Source: CAWFKS01 sp963816435 (GTDB lineage: Bacteria; Pseudomonadota; Alphaproteobacteria; Rhizobiales; Rhizobiaceae). Taken from it: a DNA stretch of 64,000 nucleotides. The position numbers and the translations under genes were made by a program. Below, piece after piece: positions 22,715 to 34,270 of the stretch. The stretch spans positions 255,888 through 319,887 of the forward strand of contig CAWFKS010000001.1 of assembly GCA_963816435.1 (NCBI GenBank), written 5' to 3'. The first letter of the stretch is position 1, and every line of letters begins with the position of its first letter. Below the pieces are notes generated by a model, which made no database searches, was not told the DNA's origin, and saw nothing but the letters and a program-made list of their open reading frames with translations.

Positions 22715-23136
22715 TCCGCTTTTCTCTCGTCTGCGACCACGACCACGATTTCGACGGCTGGTTTCGCAACGGCGACGATTTCGACACGCAGAAGAAGCGC
22801 GGCCTGATTTCGTGCCCGATCTGCCATTCGATCAAGGTCGACAAGGCGCTGATGGCGCCCTCCGTCTCGACCTCGCGCAAGGGCGAGCAGATCGCGCTCG
22901 CCATGAACGACGAGCAGCGGAAGATGATCGCCAAGCTCAAGGAGCTGTCGAAGAAGGTGCGCGAGAACGCCGACTATGTCGGCGACAAGTTCGCGGAGGA
23001 GGCCCGCAAGATCCATTTCGGCGAGACCGAGACGCGCGGCATCTACGGCGAGGCGACGGCCGACGAGGCGAAATCGCTGATCGAGGACGGCATCGAGTTC
23101 ATGCCGCTGCCGCCTCTGCCCGAGGACCAGAACTGA
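22711..23136 (+). CDS. DUF1178 family protein
   Basis: 141 residues. It begins with MIRFSLVCDHDHDFDGWFRN, continues with ISCPICHSIKVDKALMAP (a Cys-x2-Cys pair that, with the first Cys/His cluster, suggests a zinc site) and ends with RGIYGEATADEAKSLIEDGI. These are the conserved blocks of DUF1178, a widespread alphaproteobacterial family without known function that is usually encoded behind grxC and a nitrilase-like gene, as here. It overlaps the previous stop by four bases, so it is part of the same operon. Confidence 0.92.
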   Translation: MIRFSLVCDHDHDFDGWFRNGDDFDTQKKRGLISCPICHSIKVDKALMAPSVSTSRKGEQIALAMNDEQRKMIAKLKELSKKVRENADYVGDKFAEEARKIHFGETETRGIYGEATADEAKSLIEDGIEFMPLPPLPEDQN

Positions 23137-23149
23137 GGCAGGCCCGCAC

Positions 23150-23923
23150 TCAGCCGGACGGTGCGTCCTCGACGAATGCCGCCGGCTTTTCCACCAGCAC
23201 CATGTAGTTGACGTCGATGTCGGTCGAACGCTGCCAGCGGTCGGCCAGCGGATTGTAGGTGACGCCGACGCGCTCCACGACATTCATGCCGGCGGCGTTC
23301 AGCGCACGCTCCAGCTCGTCCGGGCGGACCAGCTTGCCGAACTGGTGGGTGCCGCGCGGCAGCCAGCGCAGAACGTATTCGGCGCCGACGATGGCCAGGC
23401 CGAGCGCCTTCAGCGTGCGGTTGATGGTGGCGACGAACATGATGCCGCCGGGTTTCAGCAGCTTGCCGCAGGCCTCGATGAACAGGTTGATGTCGGAAAC
23501 GTGCTCGACGACTTCCATGTTGAGGATGACGTCGAACTTCTCGCCGGCCTCGGCGAGTTCCTCGGCGGTGACGGCGCGGTAGTCGACCTTCACCTTGGCC
23601 TCGGCGGCGTGCAGTTTCGCCACTTCGATATTGGTTTCCGACGCATCGGCGCCGACCACCTCGGCGCCCAGCCTCGCCATCGGCTCGCACAGCAGTCCGC
23701 CGCCGCAGCCGATGTCGAGGATGCGCAGTTTCTCGAACGGCTTCGGCGCGCGCGGATCGCGGCCGAAATGCGAGGCGACATGATCGCGAATGTAGGTGAG
23801 CCGGACGGGATTGAACTTGTGGAGCGGGCGGAACTTGCCGTTGGGATTCCACCATTCCGCGGCGAGCGCGGAAAAGCGCTCGACCTCGCCGGCGTCGATG
23901 GTCGTTCGTCGTGCCTCTGGCAT
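23150..23923 (-). CDS. ubiG: Ubiquinone biosynthesis O-methyltransferase (bifunctional 3-demethylubiquinol 3-O-methyltransferase)
   Basis: Performs both O-methylations in ubiquinone synthesis. 257 residues from the ATG at 23923. Signature blocks are VERFSALAAEWWNPNGKFRP, LHKFNPVRLTYIRDHV, the SAM-binding ILDIGCGGGLLCEPMARLGA, NMEVVEHVSD and FVATINRTLKA, then YVLRWLPRGTHQ. An upstream in-frame ATG (23953) would add ten residues that are not typical. Divergent from lysC across about 210 bases. Confidence 0.96.
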   Translation of the reverse strand: MPEARRTTIDAGEVERFSALAAEWWNPNGKFRPLHKFNPVRLTYIRDHVASHFGRDPRAPKPFEKLRILDIGCGGGLLCEPMARLGAEVVGADASETNIEVAKLHAAEAKVKVDYRAVTAEELAEAGEKFDVILNMEVVEHVSDINLFIEACGKLLKPGGIMFVATINRTLKALGLAIVGAEYVLRWLPRGTHQFGKLVRPDELERALNAAGMNVVERVGVTYNPLADRWQRSTDIDVNYMVLVEKPAAFVEDAPSG

Positions 23924-24134
23924 GGCCTGGCCTCCTCTCGCAGCCCGCATCAAGTCGTGTCCAGCCGGCGCGTTGTCAAGCGGTGATCGTTTGGCCGGCT
24001 CGCTTGCGCGCGCGGGGCTATTTGGATATGGACACCGCCGACCGGCGCGGGGCGCCAGGCACCAAGCCCTTGGCGGGCGAGCTGTTTTTTCCGGTTTTCA
24101 CGCCGGCATCCGGACAGGAAGGCATTTCGCGACC

Positions 24135-25409
24135 ATGGCGCGAATCGTGATGAAATTCGGCGGGACCTCCGTCGCCGATATCGATCGCATCCGCAACGTG
24201 GCGCGTCACGTCAAGCGCGAGGTCGATGCCGGCAACGAGGTCGCCGTCGTCGTTTCGGCAATGGCCGGCAAGACCAACGAGCTGGTCGGCTGGGTGCACG
24301 AGACGCCGCGCGCCTGCGGGGCCAACGCATCGTTCTTCGACGCGCGCGAATACGACGCGATCGTGGCTTCCGGCGAGCAGGTGACCAGCGGGTTGCTGGC
24401 GATCGCCCTGCAGTCGATGGGCGTGCATGCGCGCTCCTGGCAGGGCTGGCAGATACCGATCCGCACCGACAACGCCCATGGCGCGGCGCGCATCACCGAC
24501 ATCGACGGCGCAAGGCTGATCGAGCGCTTCGGCGAAGGGCAGGTGGCGGTGATCGCCGGCTTCCAGGGGCTGGCGCCTGACAACCGCATCGCCACGCTGG
24601 GCCGCGGCGGCTCGGATACCAGCGCGGTGGCGATCGCGGCGGCAGTCAACGCCGACCGCTGCGACATCTACACCGACGTCGACGGCGTCTACACGACCGA
24701 CCCGCGCGTCGAGCCGAAGGCGCAGCGGCTGGCCAAGATTTCGTTCGAGGAAATGCTCGAGATGGCCTCGCTCGGGGCCAAGGTGCTGCAGGTGCGCTCG
24801 GTGGAACTGGCGATGGTGCACAAGGTGCGCACCTTCGTGCGGTCTTCCTTCGAGGACCCCGACGCACCGGGAATGGGCGACCCGGTCAATCCGCCCGGAA
24901 CCCTGATTTGCGACGAGGAAGAGATCGTGGAACATCACGTCGTCACCGGTATCGCCTACGCCAAGGACGAGGCGCAGATATCGCTGCGCAGGGTTTCCGA
25001 CCGTCCGGGCGTCGCGGCAGGCATTTTCGGACCGCTGGCCGAGGCCGGCATCAATGTCGACATGATCGTCCAGAACATCTCCGAGGACGGCTCGCGCACC
25101 GACATGACCTTCACCGTGCCCTCGGGCGACGTCGACAAGGCGCTTGCCGTGCTGGAGAAGAACCGCGACACGATCGGCTTCGACGCGGTGCAGTCGGAAG
25201 CCGGGATGACCAAGGTCTCGGTCATCGGCATCGGCATGCGCAGCCACGCGGGCGTTGCCGCCACCGCCTTCAAGGCGCTGGCGGAAAAGGGCATTAACAT
25301 TCGAGCGATCACGACGTCGGAAATCAAGATATCAATCCTGATCGACGGGCCCTATGCCGAACTGGCGGTTCGCACTTTGCATTCCGTCTACGGTCTGGAT
25401 AAGCAGTAG
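24135..25409 (+). CDS. lysC: Aspartate kinase
   Basis: First step of the aspartate family pathway (Lys, Met, Thr, diaminopimelate). 424 residues. The kinase domain starts MARIVMKFGGTSVADIDRI, with VVSAMAGKTNELVG, LGRGGSDTSAVAIAAA and TDVDGVYTTDPRV. Two ACT domains at about 270-424 (ISLRRVSDRPGVAAGIFGPL; VSVIGIGMRSHAGVAATAFK) bind the feedback inhibitors. IRAITTSEIKISILID is the usual C-terminal ACT sequence. The ATG at 24135 is set by the conserved N-terminus. Confidence 0.97.
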   Translation: MARIVMKFGGTSVADIDRIRNVARHVKREVDAGNEVAVVVSAMAGKTNELVGWVHETPRACGANASFFDAREYDAIVASGEQVTSGLLAIALQSMGVHARSWQGWQIPIRTDNAHGAARITDIDGARLIERFGEGQVAVIAGFQGLAPDNRIATLGRGGSDTSAVAIAAAVNADRCDIYTDVDGVYTTDPRVEPKAQRLAKISFEEMLEMASLGAKVLQVRSVELAMVHKVRTFVRSSFEDPDAPGMGDPVNPPGTLICDEEEIVEHHVVTGIAYAKDEAQISLRRVSDRPGVAAGIFGPLAEAGINVDMIVQNISEDGSRTDMTFTVPSGDVDKALAVLEKNRDTIGFDAVQSEAGMTKVSVIGIGMRSHAGVAATAFKALAEKGINIRAITTSEIKISILIDGPYAELAVRTLHSVYGLDKQ

Positions 25410-25485
25410 TCACACAACCGGAATATCTCCGCACCGGTGGGCGCGCCGAACGGCAAGCGCCCGAACGGCGTTTTGGAGCGATGCG

Positions 25486-27757
25486 ATGCGAGACACAGCC
25501 GGGGGCCCCCGCGTCCTGCTCAGACGGCTCCGCGAGCTCATGGCCGAAGCGCTGGAGCCGCAGGAGCGGCTCGACCGTATCGTGCGCGAGATCGCGCAGA
25601 ACATGGTCGCCGAGGTCTGCTCGCTCTACGTGCTGCGCGCCGATTCCGTGCTGGAGCTCTACGCCACCGAGGGTCTGAACCCGAGCGCGGTCCACCTGGC
25701 GCAACTGCGGCTCGGGCAGGGCCTGGTCGGCACGATCGCCGCCAGCGCGCGGCCGCTCAGCCTTTCGGACGCGCAGAAACATCCCGCCTTCACCTACCTG
25801 CCGGAGACGGGCGAGGAGATCTATCACTCCTTCCTCGGCGTGCCGGTGCTGAGGGCCGGCCGCACGCTCGGCGTGCTGGTCGTCCAGAACAAGACGATGC
25901 GGCACTACCGCGAGGACGAGATCGAGGCGCTGGAGACGACGGCGATGGTGATCGCCGAGATGATCGCCGCCGGCGACTTGTCGCGGCTGACCCGCCCGGG
26001 GCTGGAACTCGACCTCAGGCGTCCGGTCAGCTTTACCGGGCCTCGGCCTCAACGAGGGCGTCGGGCTCGGCCACGTCGTGCTGCACGAGCCGCGCATCGT
26101 CGTCACCAATTTGTTCAACGAGGACAGCGAGGAAGAGCAGGCGCGGCTGGAATCCGCCCTCGGCTCGCTGAGGCTGTCGATCGACGACATGCTGTCGCGG
26201 CGCGAGCTGGCAGCAGACGGCGAGCACCGGGCGGTGCTGGAAGCCTACCGGATGTTCGCCAACGACCGCGGCTGGGTGCGCCGGCTCGACGAGGCGATCC
26301 GCAACGGGCTCACCGCGGAAGCCGCGGTCGAGAAGGTGCAGAGCGACATGCGCGCGCGCATGATGCACATGACCGACCCGTATCTGCGCGAGCGGATGAG
26401 CGATTTCGACGATCTCGCCAACCGGCTGCTGCGCCAGCTCATGGGGCGCGGACCGGACATGATGGCGCAGTCGCTGCCCAAGGACGCCATCATCGTGGCG
26501 CGCACGATGGGCGCGGCCGAACTGCTGGACTATCCGCGCGACAGGCTGCGCGGCCTGGTGCTGGAGGACGGGGCGCCGACCAGCCACGTCGTCATCGTGG
26601 CGCGCGCCGTCGGCATCGCCGTGGCCGGCCAGGTCAAGGGCGCGGTCTCGATGGCCGAAAACGGCGACGCGATCATCGTCGACGGCGAGGAGGGGCGCAT
26701 ACACTTGCGCCCGCAGTCCGACGTCGAGGCCGCCTACGCCGAGAAGGTGCGCTTCCGCGCCCGCAGGCAGGAACTCTACCGGTTTCTGCGCGACAAGCCG
26801 GCGCGCAGCAAGGACGGCACCGACGTTTCGCTGCTGATCAACGCGGGGCTGGCGGTCGACCTGCCGCAGCTCGCCGATTCGGGCGCGGCCGGCGTCGGCC
26901 TGTTCCGCACCGAGCTGCAGTTCATGGTGGCGGCGACCTTCCCGCGCGCCGAAGCGCAGGAAAGGCTCTACCGCGACGTGCTGGACGCGGCCGACGGCAA
27001 GCCCGTCACCTTCCGCACCATCGACATCGGCGGCGACAAGATGCCCCCGTATTTCAAGGGCGCGGCCAACGAGGAGAACCCGGCGCTGGGATGGCGGGCG
27101 GTGCGCCTCACGCTCGACCGGCCGGCGCTGCTGCGCACACAGCTGCGCGCGCTGCTCAGGGCCGCCGGAGGCCGCGAACTGCGCGTCATGCTGCCGATGG
27201 TCACCGAGATCGCCGAGATCAGGCAGGCGCGCGAGATCATCGACCGCGAGGTCAGGCACCTGTCGCGGTTCGCCCACCACCTGCCGACCGGACTGAAGCT
27301 TGGGGCCATGCTGGAGGTGCCGTCGCTGATCTGGCAGCTCGACGAACTGATGAAGGCGGTGGACTTCGTCTCCGTCGGCTCCAACGATCTGTTCCAGTTC
27401 TTCACCGCCGCCGACCGCGGCAACACGCGGCTTGCCGGCCGGTTCGACCCGATCTCGGTGCCGTTCATGCGCGCGCTGAGGCAGATCGTGGAAGCGGGAG
27501 AGAGGGCGCACACGCCGGTGACGCTGTGCGGCGAACTCGCCGGGCGGCCGCTTTCGGCGATGGCGCTGCTGGGTATCGGCTTCCGTTCGATCTCGATGCC
27601 GCCCGCCGCGATAGGTCCGGTCAAGGCGATGCTGACGGAGCTGCCACTGGCGGAACTGTCGCAACTCGTCACCGAACTCCTTGAACGGCGCGGCGCGGAA
27701 GCCGATCTACACGGCGAGCTTCACAAATTCGCAGAAAAGCACTCGATACCCGTCTGA
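25486..27757 (+). CDS. ptsP: Phosphoenolpyruvate-protein phosphotransferase PtsP, enzyme I-Ntr (frameshifted as given)
   Basis: Starts the nitrogen-type PTS cascade by passing phosphate from PEP to NPr. About 756 residues after bridging a +1 shift at 26041 (one extra C would hide the reading FTGLGLNEGVGLGHVV). A GAF domain covers residues 1-170 (RIVREIAQNMVAEVCSLYVL, FLGVPVLRAGRTLGVLVVQN). It is followed by the EI N-domain, the swivelling domain with the phosphorylated His in DGAPTSHVVIVARA, and the PEP-binding barrel (GVGLFRTELQFM, FRTIDIGGDKMPPY, SVGSNDLFQFF, TLCGELAG). The ATG at 25486 has GGAG seven bases upstream; one at 25481 is too close. One base separates its stop from prfA. Confidence 0.93.
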
Positions 27758-27758
27758 C

Positions 27759-28838
27759 ATGATCGAACTTCCCCGCGACCGCATGGACCAGGTGCTGAAA
27801 CGCTTCGAGCTGATCGAGGCGCGGATGGCGGCCGGGCCGGAAGCCGACGAATACGTCAAGCTCGCCTCCGAATATTCGGAACTGCAGGAGATCGCCGCGA
27901 AGATCCGCGCGCTGAAATCGGCGCAGGGCGAGCGCGAGGATCTGGAGACGATGCTCGACGACAAGGCCACCGACGCCGAGATGCGGGCGCTGGCCGAGGA
28001 CGACATGGAGAATGTCGACGCGCGCATCGAGGAGCTCGGCCAGGAACTGCAGATCCTGCTTCTGCCCAAGGACGCGGCCGACGAGCGCAACGCGATCCTG
28101 GAGATCCGCGCCGGAACCGGCGGCGACGAGGCGGCCCTGTTCGCCGGCGACCTTTTTCGCATGTACGAGCGCTATGCCTCGGACCACGGCTGGAAGGTCG
28201 AGGTGATGTCGGCCAGCGAGGGCGAGGTCGGCGGCTACAAGGAGATCATCGCCACGGTGTCGGGCAAGGGCGTGTTCTCGAAGCTGAAGTTCGAATCCGG
28301 CGTGCACCGGGTGCAGCGCGTGCCCGAAACCGAGGCCGGCGGCCGCATCCACACCTCGGCGGCGACCGTCGCGGTGCTGCCGGAGGCGGAGGACGTCGAC
28401 GTCGACATCAAGGCCGAAGACATCCGCATCGACACGATGCGCGCCTCCGGCGCCGGCGGCCAGCACGTCAACACCACCGATTCGGCGGTGCGTATCACCC
28501 ATCTGCCGACCGGCATCATGGTGGTGTCGGCGGAAAAGTCGCAGCACCAGAACCGGGCGCGCGCCATGCAGATCCTGCGCGCCAAGCTGTTCGACATGGA
28601 GCGCACCAAGGCGGCCGACGAACGTTCGGAGGCGCGGCGCCTGCAGGTCGGCTCCGGTGACCGGTCCGAGCGCATCCGCACCTACAACTTCCCGCAAGGC
28701 CGCGTGACCGACCACCGCATCAACCTGACGCTCTACAAGCTCGACCGGGTCATGCTGGGCGATCTCGACGAGATCATCGACGCGCTGATTTCCGACCACC
28801 AGTCGAGGCTGCTTTCCGAAGTGGACGAGCATGCCTGA
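27759..28838 (+). CDS. prfA: Peptide chain release factor 1
   Basis: Releases finished chains at UAA and UAG. 359 residues. The catalytic GGQ loop is RASGAGGQHVNTTDSAVR. The stop-codon recognition region reads HRVQRVPETEAGGRIHTS, so the tripeptide that is PAT or PVT in well-studied RF1 proteins is PET here, as in other alphaproteobacteria to my knowledge. An N-terminal coiled domain 1 and the conserved RIRTYNFPQGRVTDHRINL complete the family. Immediately after ptsP and overlapping prmC by eight bases, so release factor and its modifying enzyme are coupled. Confidence 0.97.
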   Translation: MIELPRDRMDQVLKRFELIEARMAAGPEADEYVKLASEYSELQEIAAKIRALKSAQGEREDLETMLDDKATDAEMRALAEDDMENVDARIEELGQELQILLLPKDAADERNAILEIRAGTGGDEAALFAGDLFRMYERYASDHGWKVEVMSASEGEVGGYKEIIATVSGKGVFSKLKFESGVHRVQRVPETEAGGRIHTSAATVAVLPEAEDVDVDIKAEDIRIDTMRASGAGGQHVNTTDSAVRITHLPTGIMVVSAEKSQHQNRARAMQILRAKLFDMERTKAADERSEARRLQVGSGDRSERIRTYNFPQGRVTDHRINLTLYKLDRVMLGDLDEIIDALISDHQSRLLSEVDEHA

Positions 28839-29761
28839 GGCGATCGCGGCGACGGCGCTGGGCGATCTCCTGAAGGAGGCGCGGGCGCTGCTTGCCGGGG
28901 CCGGCATCGAAGACGCCGCGCTCGATTCGCGGCTGCTGGTCGAGCACTTCACCGGCACCACGCGCACCGATGCCATCAGCTCTCCCGGCCGGCCGGTGGA
29001 CGAGACCGCGGTCCGGGCGGTGGGCGAGGCGCTTGCGAGGCGCGCGGCCGGCGAGCCGGTGCACCGCATCCTCGGCTTTCGCGAGTTCCACGGGCTTCGG
29101 CTTCGCCTCAACGCCGACACGCTGGAGCCGCGGCCGGATACGGAGGCGCTGGTCGATCTGGTCGCGCCCTACGCGGCGGCGATGGTGGCCAAGCACGGCA
29201 ATTGCCGCATCCTCGACCTTGGCACGGGGACGGGCGCGATCGCGCTGGCGCTGCTCAAGGAAGTGCCGGGAACACATGCGGTGGCCACCGACATTTCACC
29301 GCGAGGCCCTTGCAATGGCTGCGGCCAACGCCGATATCAACAACATGCCGGAGCGGCTGGAGCTGCTCGAGAGCGACTGGTTTTCGGCGGTCCACGGCGT
29401 TTTTCACATAATCGTCTCGAACCCGCCCTATATACCAACGAAGGACATGGCCCAGCTTCAGCCGGAAGTCCGGCTTCACGATCCCGAGCGGGCGCTGGAC
29501 GGCGGCGCAGACGGGCTCGACGCCTACAGGCTGATCGCGGCAGGGGCAGCCGCCCATCTGGAGAGCGACGGCGTCATTGCCGTGGAGATCGGCAGCCGGC
29601 AAAGACACGATGTCGAAGCGATTTTCGCAGCTGCGAACTATCGGCTTGCCGAAGCGCGCCGCGATCTTGCCGGACACGAGCGCGCGCTGGTTTTCCGCTT
29701 GGCGGACAAGAGCTTAGCGGATGCACAAAAAGGACTTGGCAACCGGAAGGAATGCGGCTAG
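28831..29761 (+). CDS. prmC: Release factor glutamine methyltransferase PrmC (frameshifted as given)
   Basis: Methylates the Gln of the GGQ motif in release factors. About 309 residues after bridging a +1 shift at 29299-29300 (an extra C; without it the frame reads ATDISREALAMAAANA). Landmarks are GEPVHRILGFREFHG, EPRPDTEALVD, the SAM motif RILDLGTGTGAIALALL and the active-site NPPY in IIVSNPPYIPT. The start lies inside the prfA stop region, the usual coupling. The break falls in the middle of the catalytic domain of a conserved gene, which argues for a sequence error. Confidence 0.93.
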
Positions 29762-30015
29762 GGTCCGGCCACCGGATGAGACGAAGCAGGCAGTGCTGTC
29801 ATCGATTCGGTTCCCGAGAACGACAAGCTGCCTTCTTGCGTGAGCGACGCCCAGGCTTCGTGCGGGGATCGTCCGGCCAGTGACATGAAGCGGGACAGGA
29901 TGCCATCCGGCGACGGCGCGCTCTGCGCGACTCGTCGCCGAACACAACACGAGAGCCGAACGGCTGCGGCCGCGCTCTCCAAATTCCCATAGTCGTCTCA
30001 AGCAAAGAGAATCGG

Positions 30016-30807
30016 ATGAGGCCACAACAGCAGAACAGGCGCATGCGCGGACGGGGCAACAACAACCGCAAGGGCCCCAACCCGCTGACCCGCAACTACG
30101 AGAGCAACGGTCCGGACGTCAAAATCCGCGGCTCCGCCCAGCAGATCGCCGACAAGTACACGACCCTGGCGCGCGATGCGCAAAGCGCGGGCGACCGGGT
30201 CATCGCGGAAAACTACCTGCAGCATGCCGAGCACTACAACCGCATCATCGCGGCCGCTCAGGCGCAGCAGCAGGCCAGTCAGCCGCGCGACAGCCGCGAC
30301 GACGACTACGACGGCGACGACGATCGCGACGACAACGAGCAGCAGGCGGGCTCGGGCAACAACCAGCAGCAAAACCGGAACGACAATCGCAACGACGGGC
30401 AGCAGCGTTCGCAGCGCCGTGGCGATGACGACGATCGCGACGACAACGATCAGCAGTCCGCGCCGCGCAACCAGCAGCAAAGCCGCAACGGAAACCAGCA
30501 GCGCACTCAGCGCCGCGGCGACGACGGCAATCGCGGCGATGACGATCAGGGCTACGAGGCCGGCCGGCAAAACAACGGTTCTGGCCCGCAGCCGGTGATC
30601 GAGGGCACGCCCGCCGAGGTGGCGCTGTCGCAGCAATCGTCGAACGGCGGCAATGGCGAAAGCCATGCCAACGGCGCAGCGAACGGTTCCGGCGAAGCGC
30701 AGGAAAAGCCGCGCCGCACCCGCCGTCCGCGCCGCGCCACCCCCAAGGACGGCGAGGAGCAGGCACCGCAGGAGGCGAAGTCGCCAGAGGCTGCGACCCA
30801 GGGCTGA
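30016..30807 (+). CDS. DUF4167 domain protein with long disordered tail
   Basis: 263 residues. The conserved N-terminus (MRPQQQNRRMRGRGNNNRKG, then NPLTRNYESNGPDVKIRGSA and AENYLQHAEHYNRII) is the DUF4167 domain, found almost only in alphaproteobacteria and placed behind prmC. From about residue 85 the protein is low complexity: repeated Asp/Arg (DDDYDGDDDRDDN), Gln/Asn and RRGDD blocks, ending in a basic patch (KPRRTRRPRRATPKD). Basic head, acidic-polar middle and basic end suggest a nucleic-acid-binding or ribosome-linked role, but no function is established. A strong terminator follows. The 254 bases between prmC and this gene show no other gene. Confidence 0.9.
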   Translation: MRPQQQNRRMRGRGNNNRKGPNPLTRNYESNGPDVKIRGSAQQIADKYTTLARDAQSAGDRVIAENYLQHAEHYNRIIAAAQAQQQASQPRDSRDDDYDGDDDRDDNEQQAGSGNNQQQNRNDNRNDGQQRSQRRGDDDDRDDNDQQSAPRNQQQSRNGNQQRTQRRGDDGNRGDDDQGYEAGRQNNGSGPQPVIEGTPAEVALSQQSSNGGNGESHANGAANGSGEAQEKPRRTRRPRRATPKDGEEQAPQEAKSPEAATQG

Positions 30808-30850
30808 CGCCCGGCGCAGCGATGGCTGCCGCCGCAATCTTCTGAAATTC

Positions 30851-30880
30851 AAGGCCGGGCCTCGTGCCCGGCCTTTTTTC
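30851..30880 (+). terminator. Rho-independent terminator after the DUF4167 gene
   Basis: A perfect 10-bp stem (AAGGCCGGGC/GCCCGGCCTT) with the loop CTCGT, running into a T-tract TTTTTTC. It ends the ptsP-prfA-prmC-DUF4167 direction before clpB. Confidence 0.92.
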
Positions 30881-30997
30881 TGTTCCGATCCGGGCCGGCG
30901 GGCCGCCCTCTCCGCGCTGCCGGGACTGGCCGGTGGAGCTGTTCGCATGCTCGGAGCAGATCGGTCCTGCAGGCCGTGAAAAGACCGGCCTGTTTGT

Positions 30998-31026
30998 CTT
31001 GAGCAGACAGGAAGAAATACCCATAT
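30998..31026 (+). promoter_or_regulatory. RpoH (sigma-32) heat-shock promoter of clpB
   Basis: CTTGAG at 30998-31003 and CCCATAT at 31020-31026 are separated by 16 bases. This fits the alphaproteobacterial RpoH consensus (CTTGAA, N16, C-x-x-AT-T). It predicts transcription start near 31034 and a leader of about 125 bases before clpB. A 7-bp inverted repeat (CAGGCCG/CGGCCTG, 30970-30992) lies directly upstream. Confidence 0.75.
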
Positions 31027-31157
31027 GCGTCTCGATCTGGACTCGCCGCATCGGGCACCGTGAAATTTGACTTCGATCATGGTGCGAGAAGGGGGTCCGT
31101 CACCTTAATCCGATCCGGCGCCGCACCGCGGGCCGGTGACGGCATGGAGACGCCATT

Positions 31158-33770
<2,613 letters not shown>

Positions 33771-33822
33771 CCGTCGCCGCCTGAACGGGACGCTTTCCCG
33801 AACCGAAAACGCGAGGCGCGGA

Positions 33823-34182
33823 ATGACGTTGGAAGAATACAACGCGTTCTGCGCCTCGCTCGCTCACACCACACACGTCGTCCAATGGGGCGGCGCGCAT
33901 GTGTGGAAGGTGGGCGGCAAGGTCTTTGCCATCGGCGGCTGGAATGCCGGCGAGGAGCTGGCGATCACCTTCAAGTGCTCGCCCGCGGCATTCGACATCT
34001 TGAAGGAGCAGCCGGGTCTGCGGCCCGCGCCCTACCTCGCGTCCCGCGGGCTGAGCTGGATCCAGCGGGTCTCGGACGAGACGATGCCGGACGAGGCGAT
34101 CTGCGACTATCTCAGGGAAAGCCACCGGCTGGCAGCCGCGACGCTGCCGCGGAACAAACGCGCCGCATTGGGATTCCAATAG
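33823..34182 (+). CDS. MmcQ/YjbR family DNA-binding protein
   Basis: 119 residues. The CyaY-like YjbR fold is recognisable from MTLEEYNAFCASLAHTTHVV, HVWKVGGKVFAIGGWN, ITFKCSPAAFDILKEQPG and YLASRGLSWIQRV, closing with the helix YLRESHRLAAATLPRNKR. A double-wing DNA-binding mode has been proposed for the family, but targets are unknown. 52 bases behind clpB, so it may share the heat-shock transcript. The start at 33823 is set by the family N-terminus. Confidence 0.9.
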   Translation: MTLEEYNAFCASLAHTTHVVQWGGAHVWKVGGKVFAIGGWNAGEELAITFKCSPAAFDILKEQPGLRPAPYLASRGLSWIQRVSDETMPDEAICDYLRESHRLAAATLPRNKRAALGFQ

Positions 34183-34270
34183 GATTTTCGCGGGGGTTGG
34201 CCATCTTCATGCCCCGTTCATCCGCGAACCGTTAACCTTGGATGCGTGAACAACGCAGCGGATTGGACAC

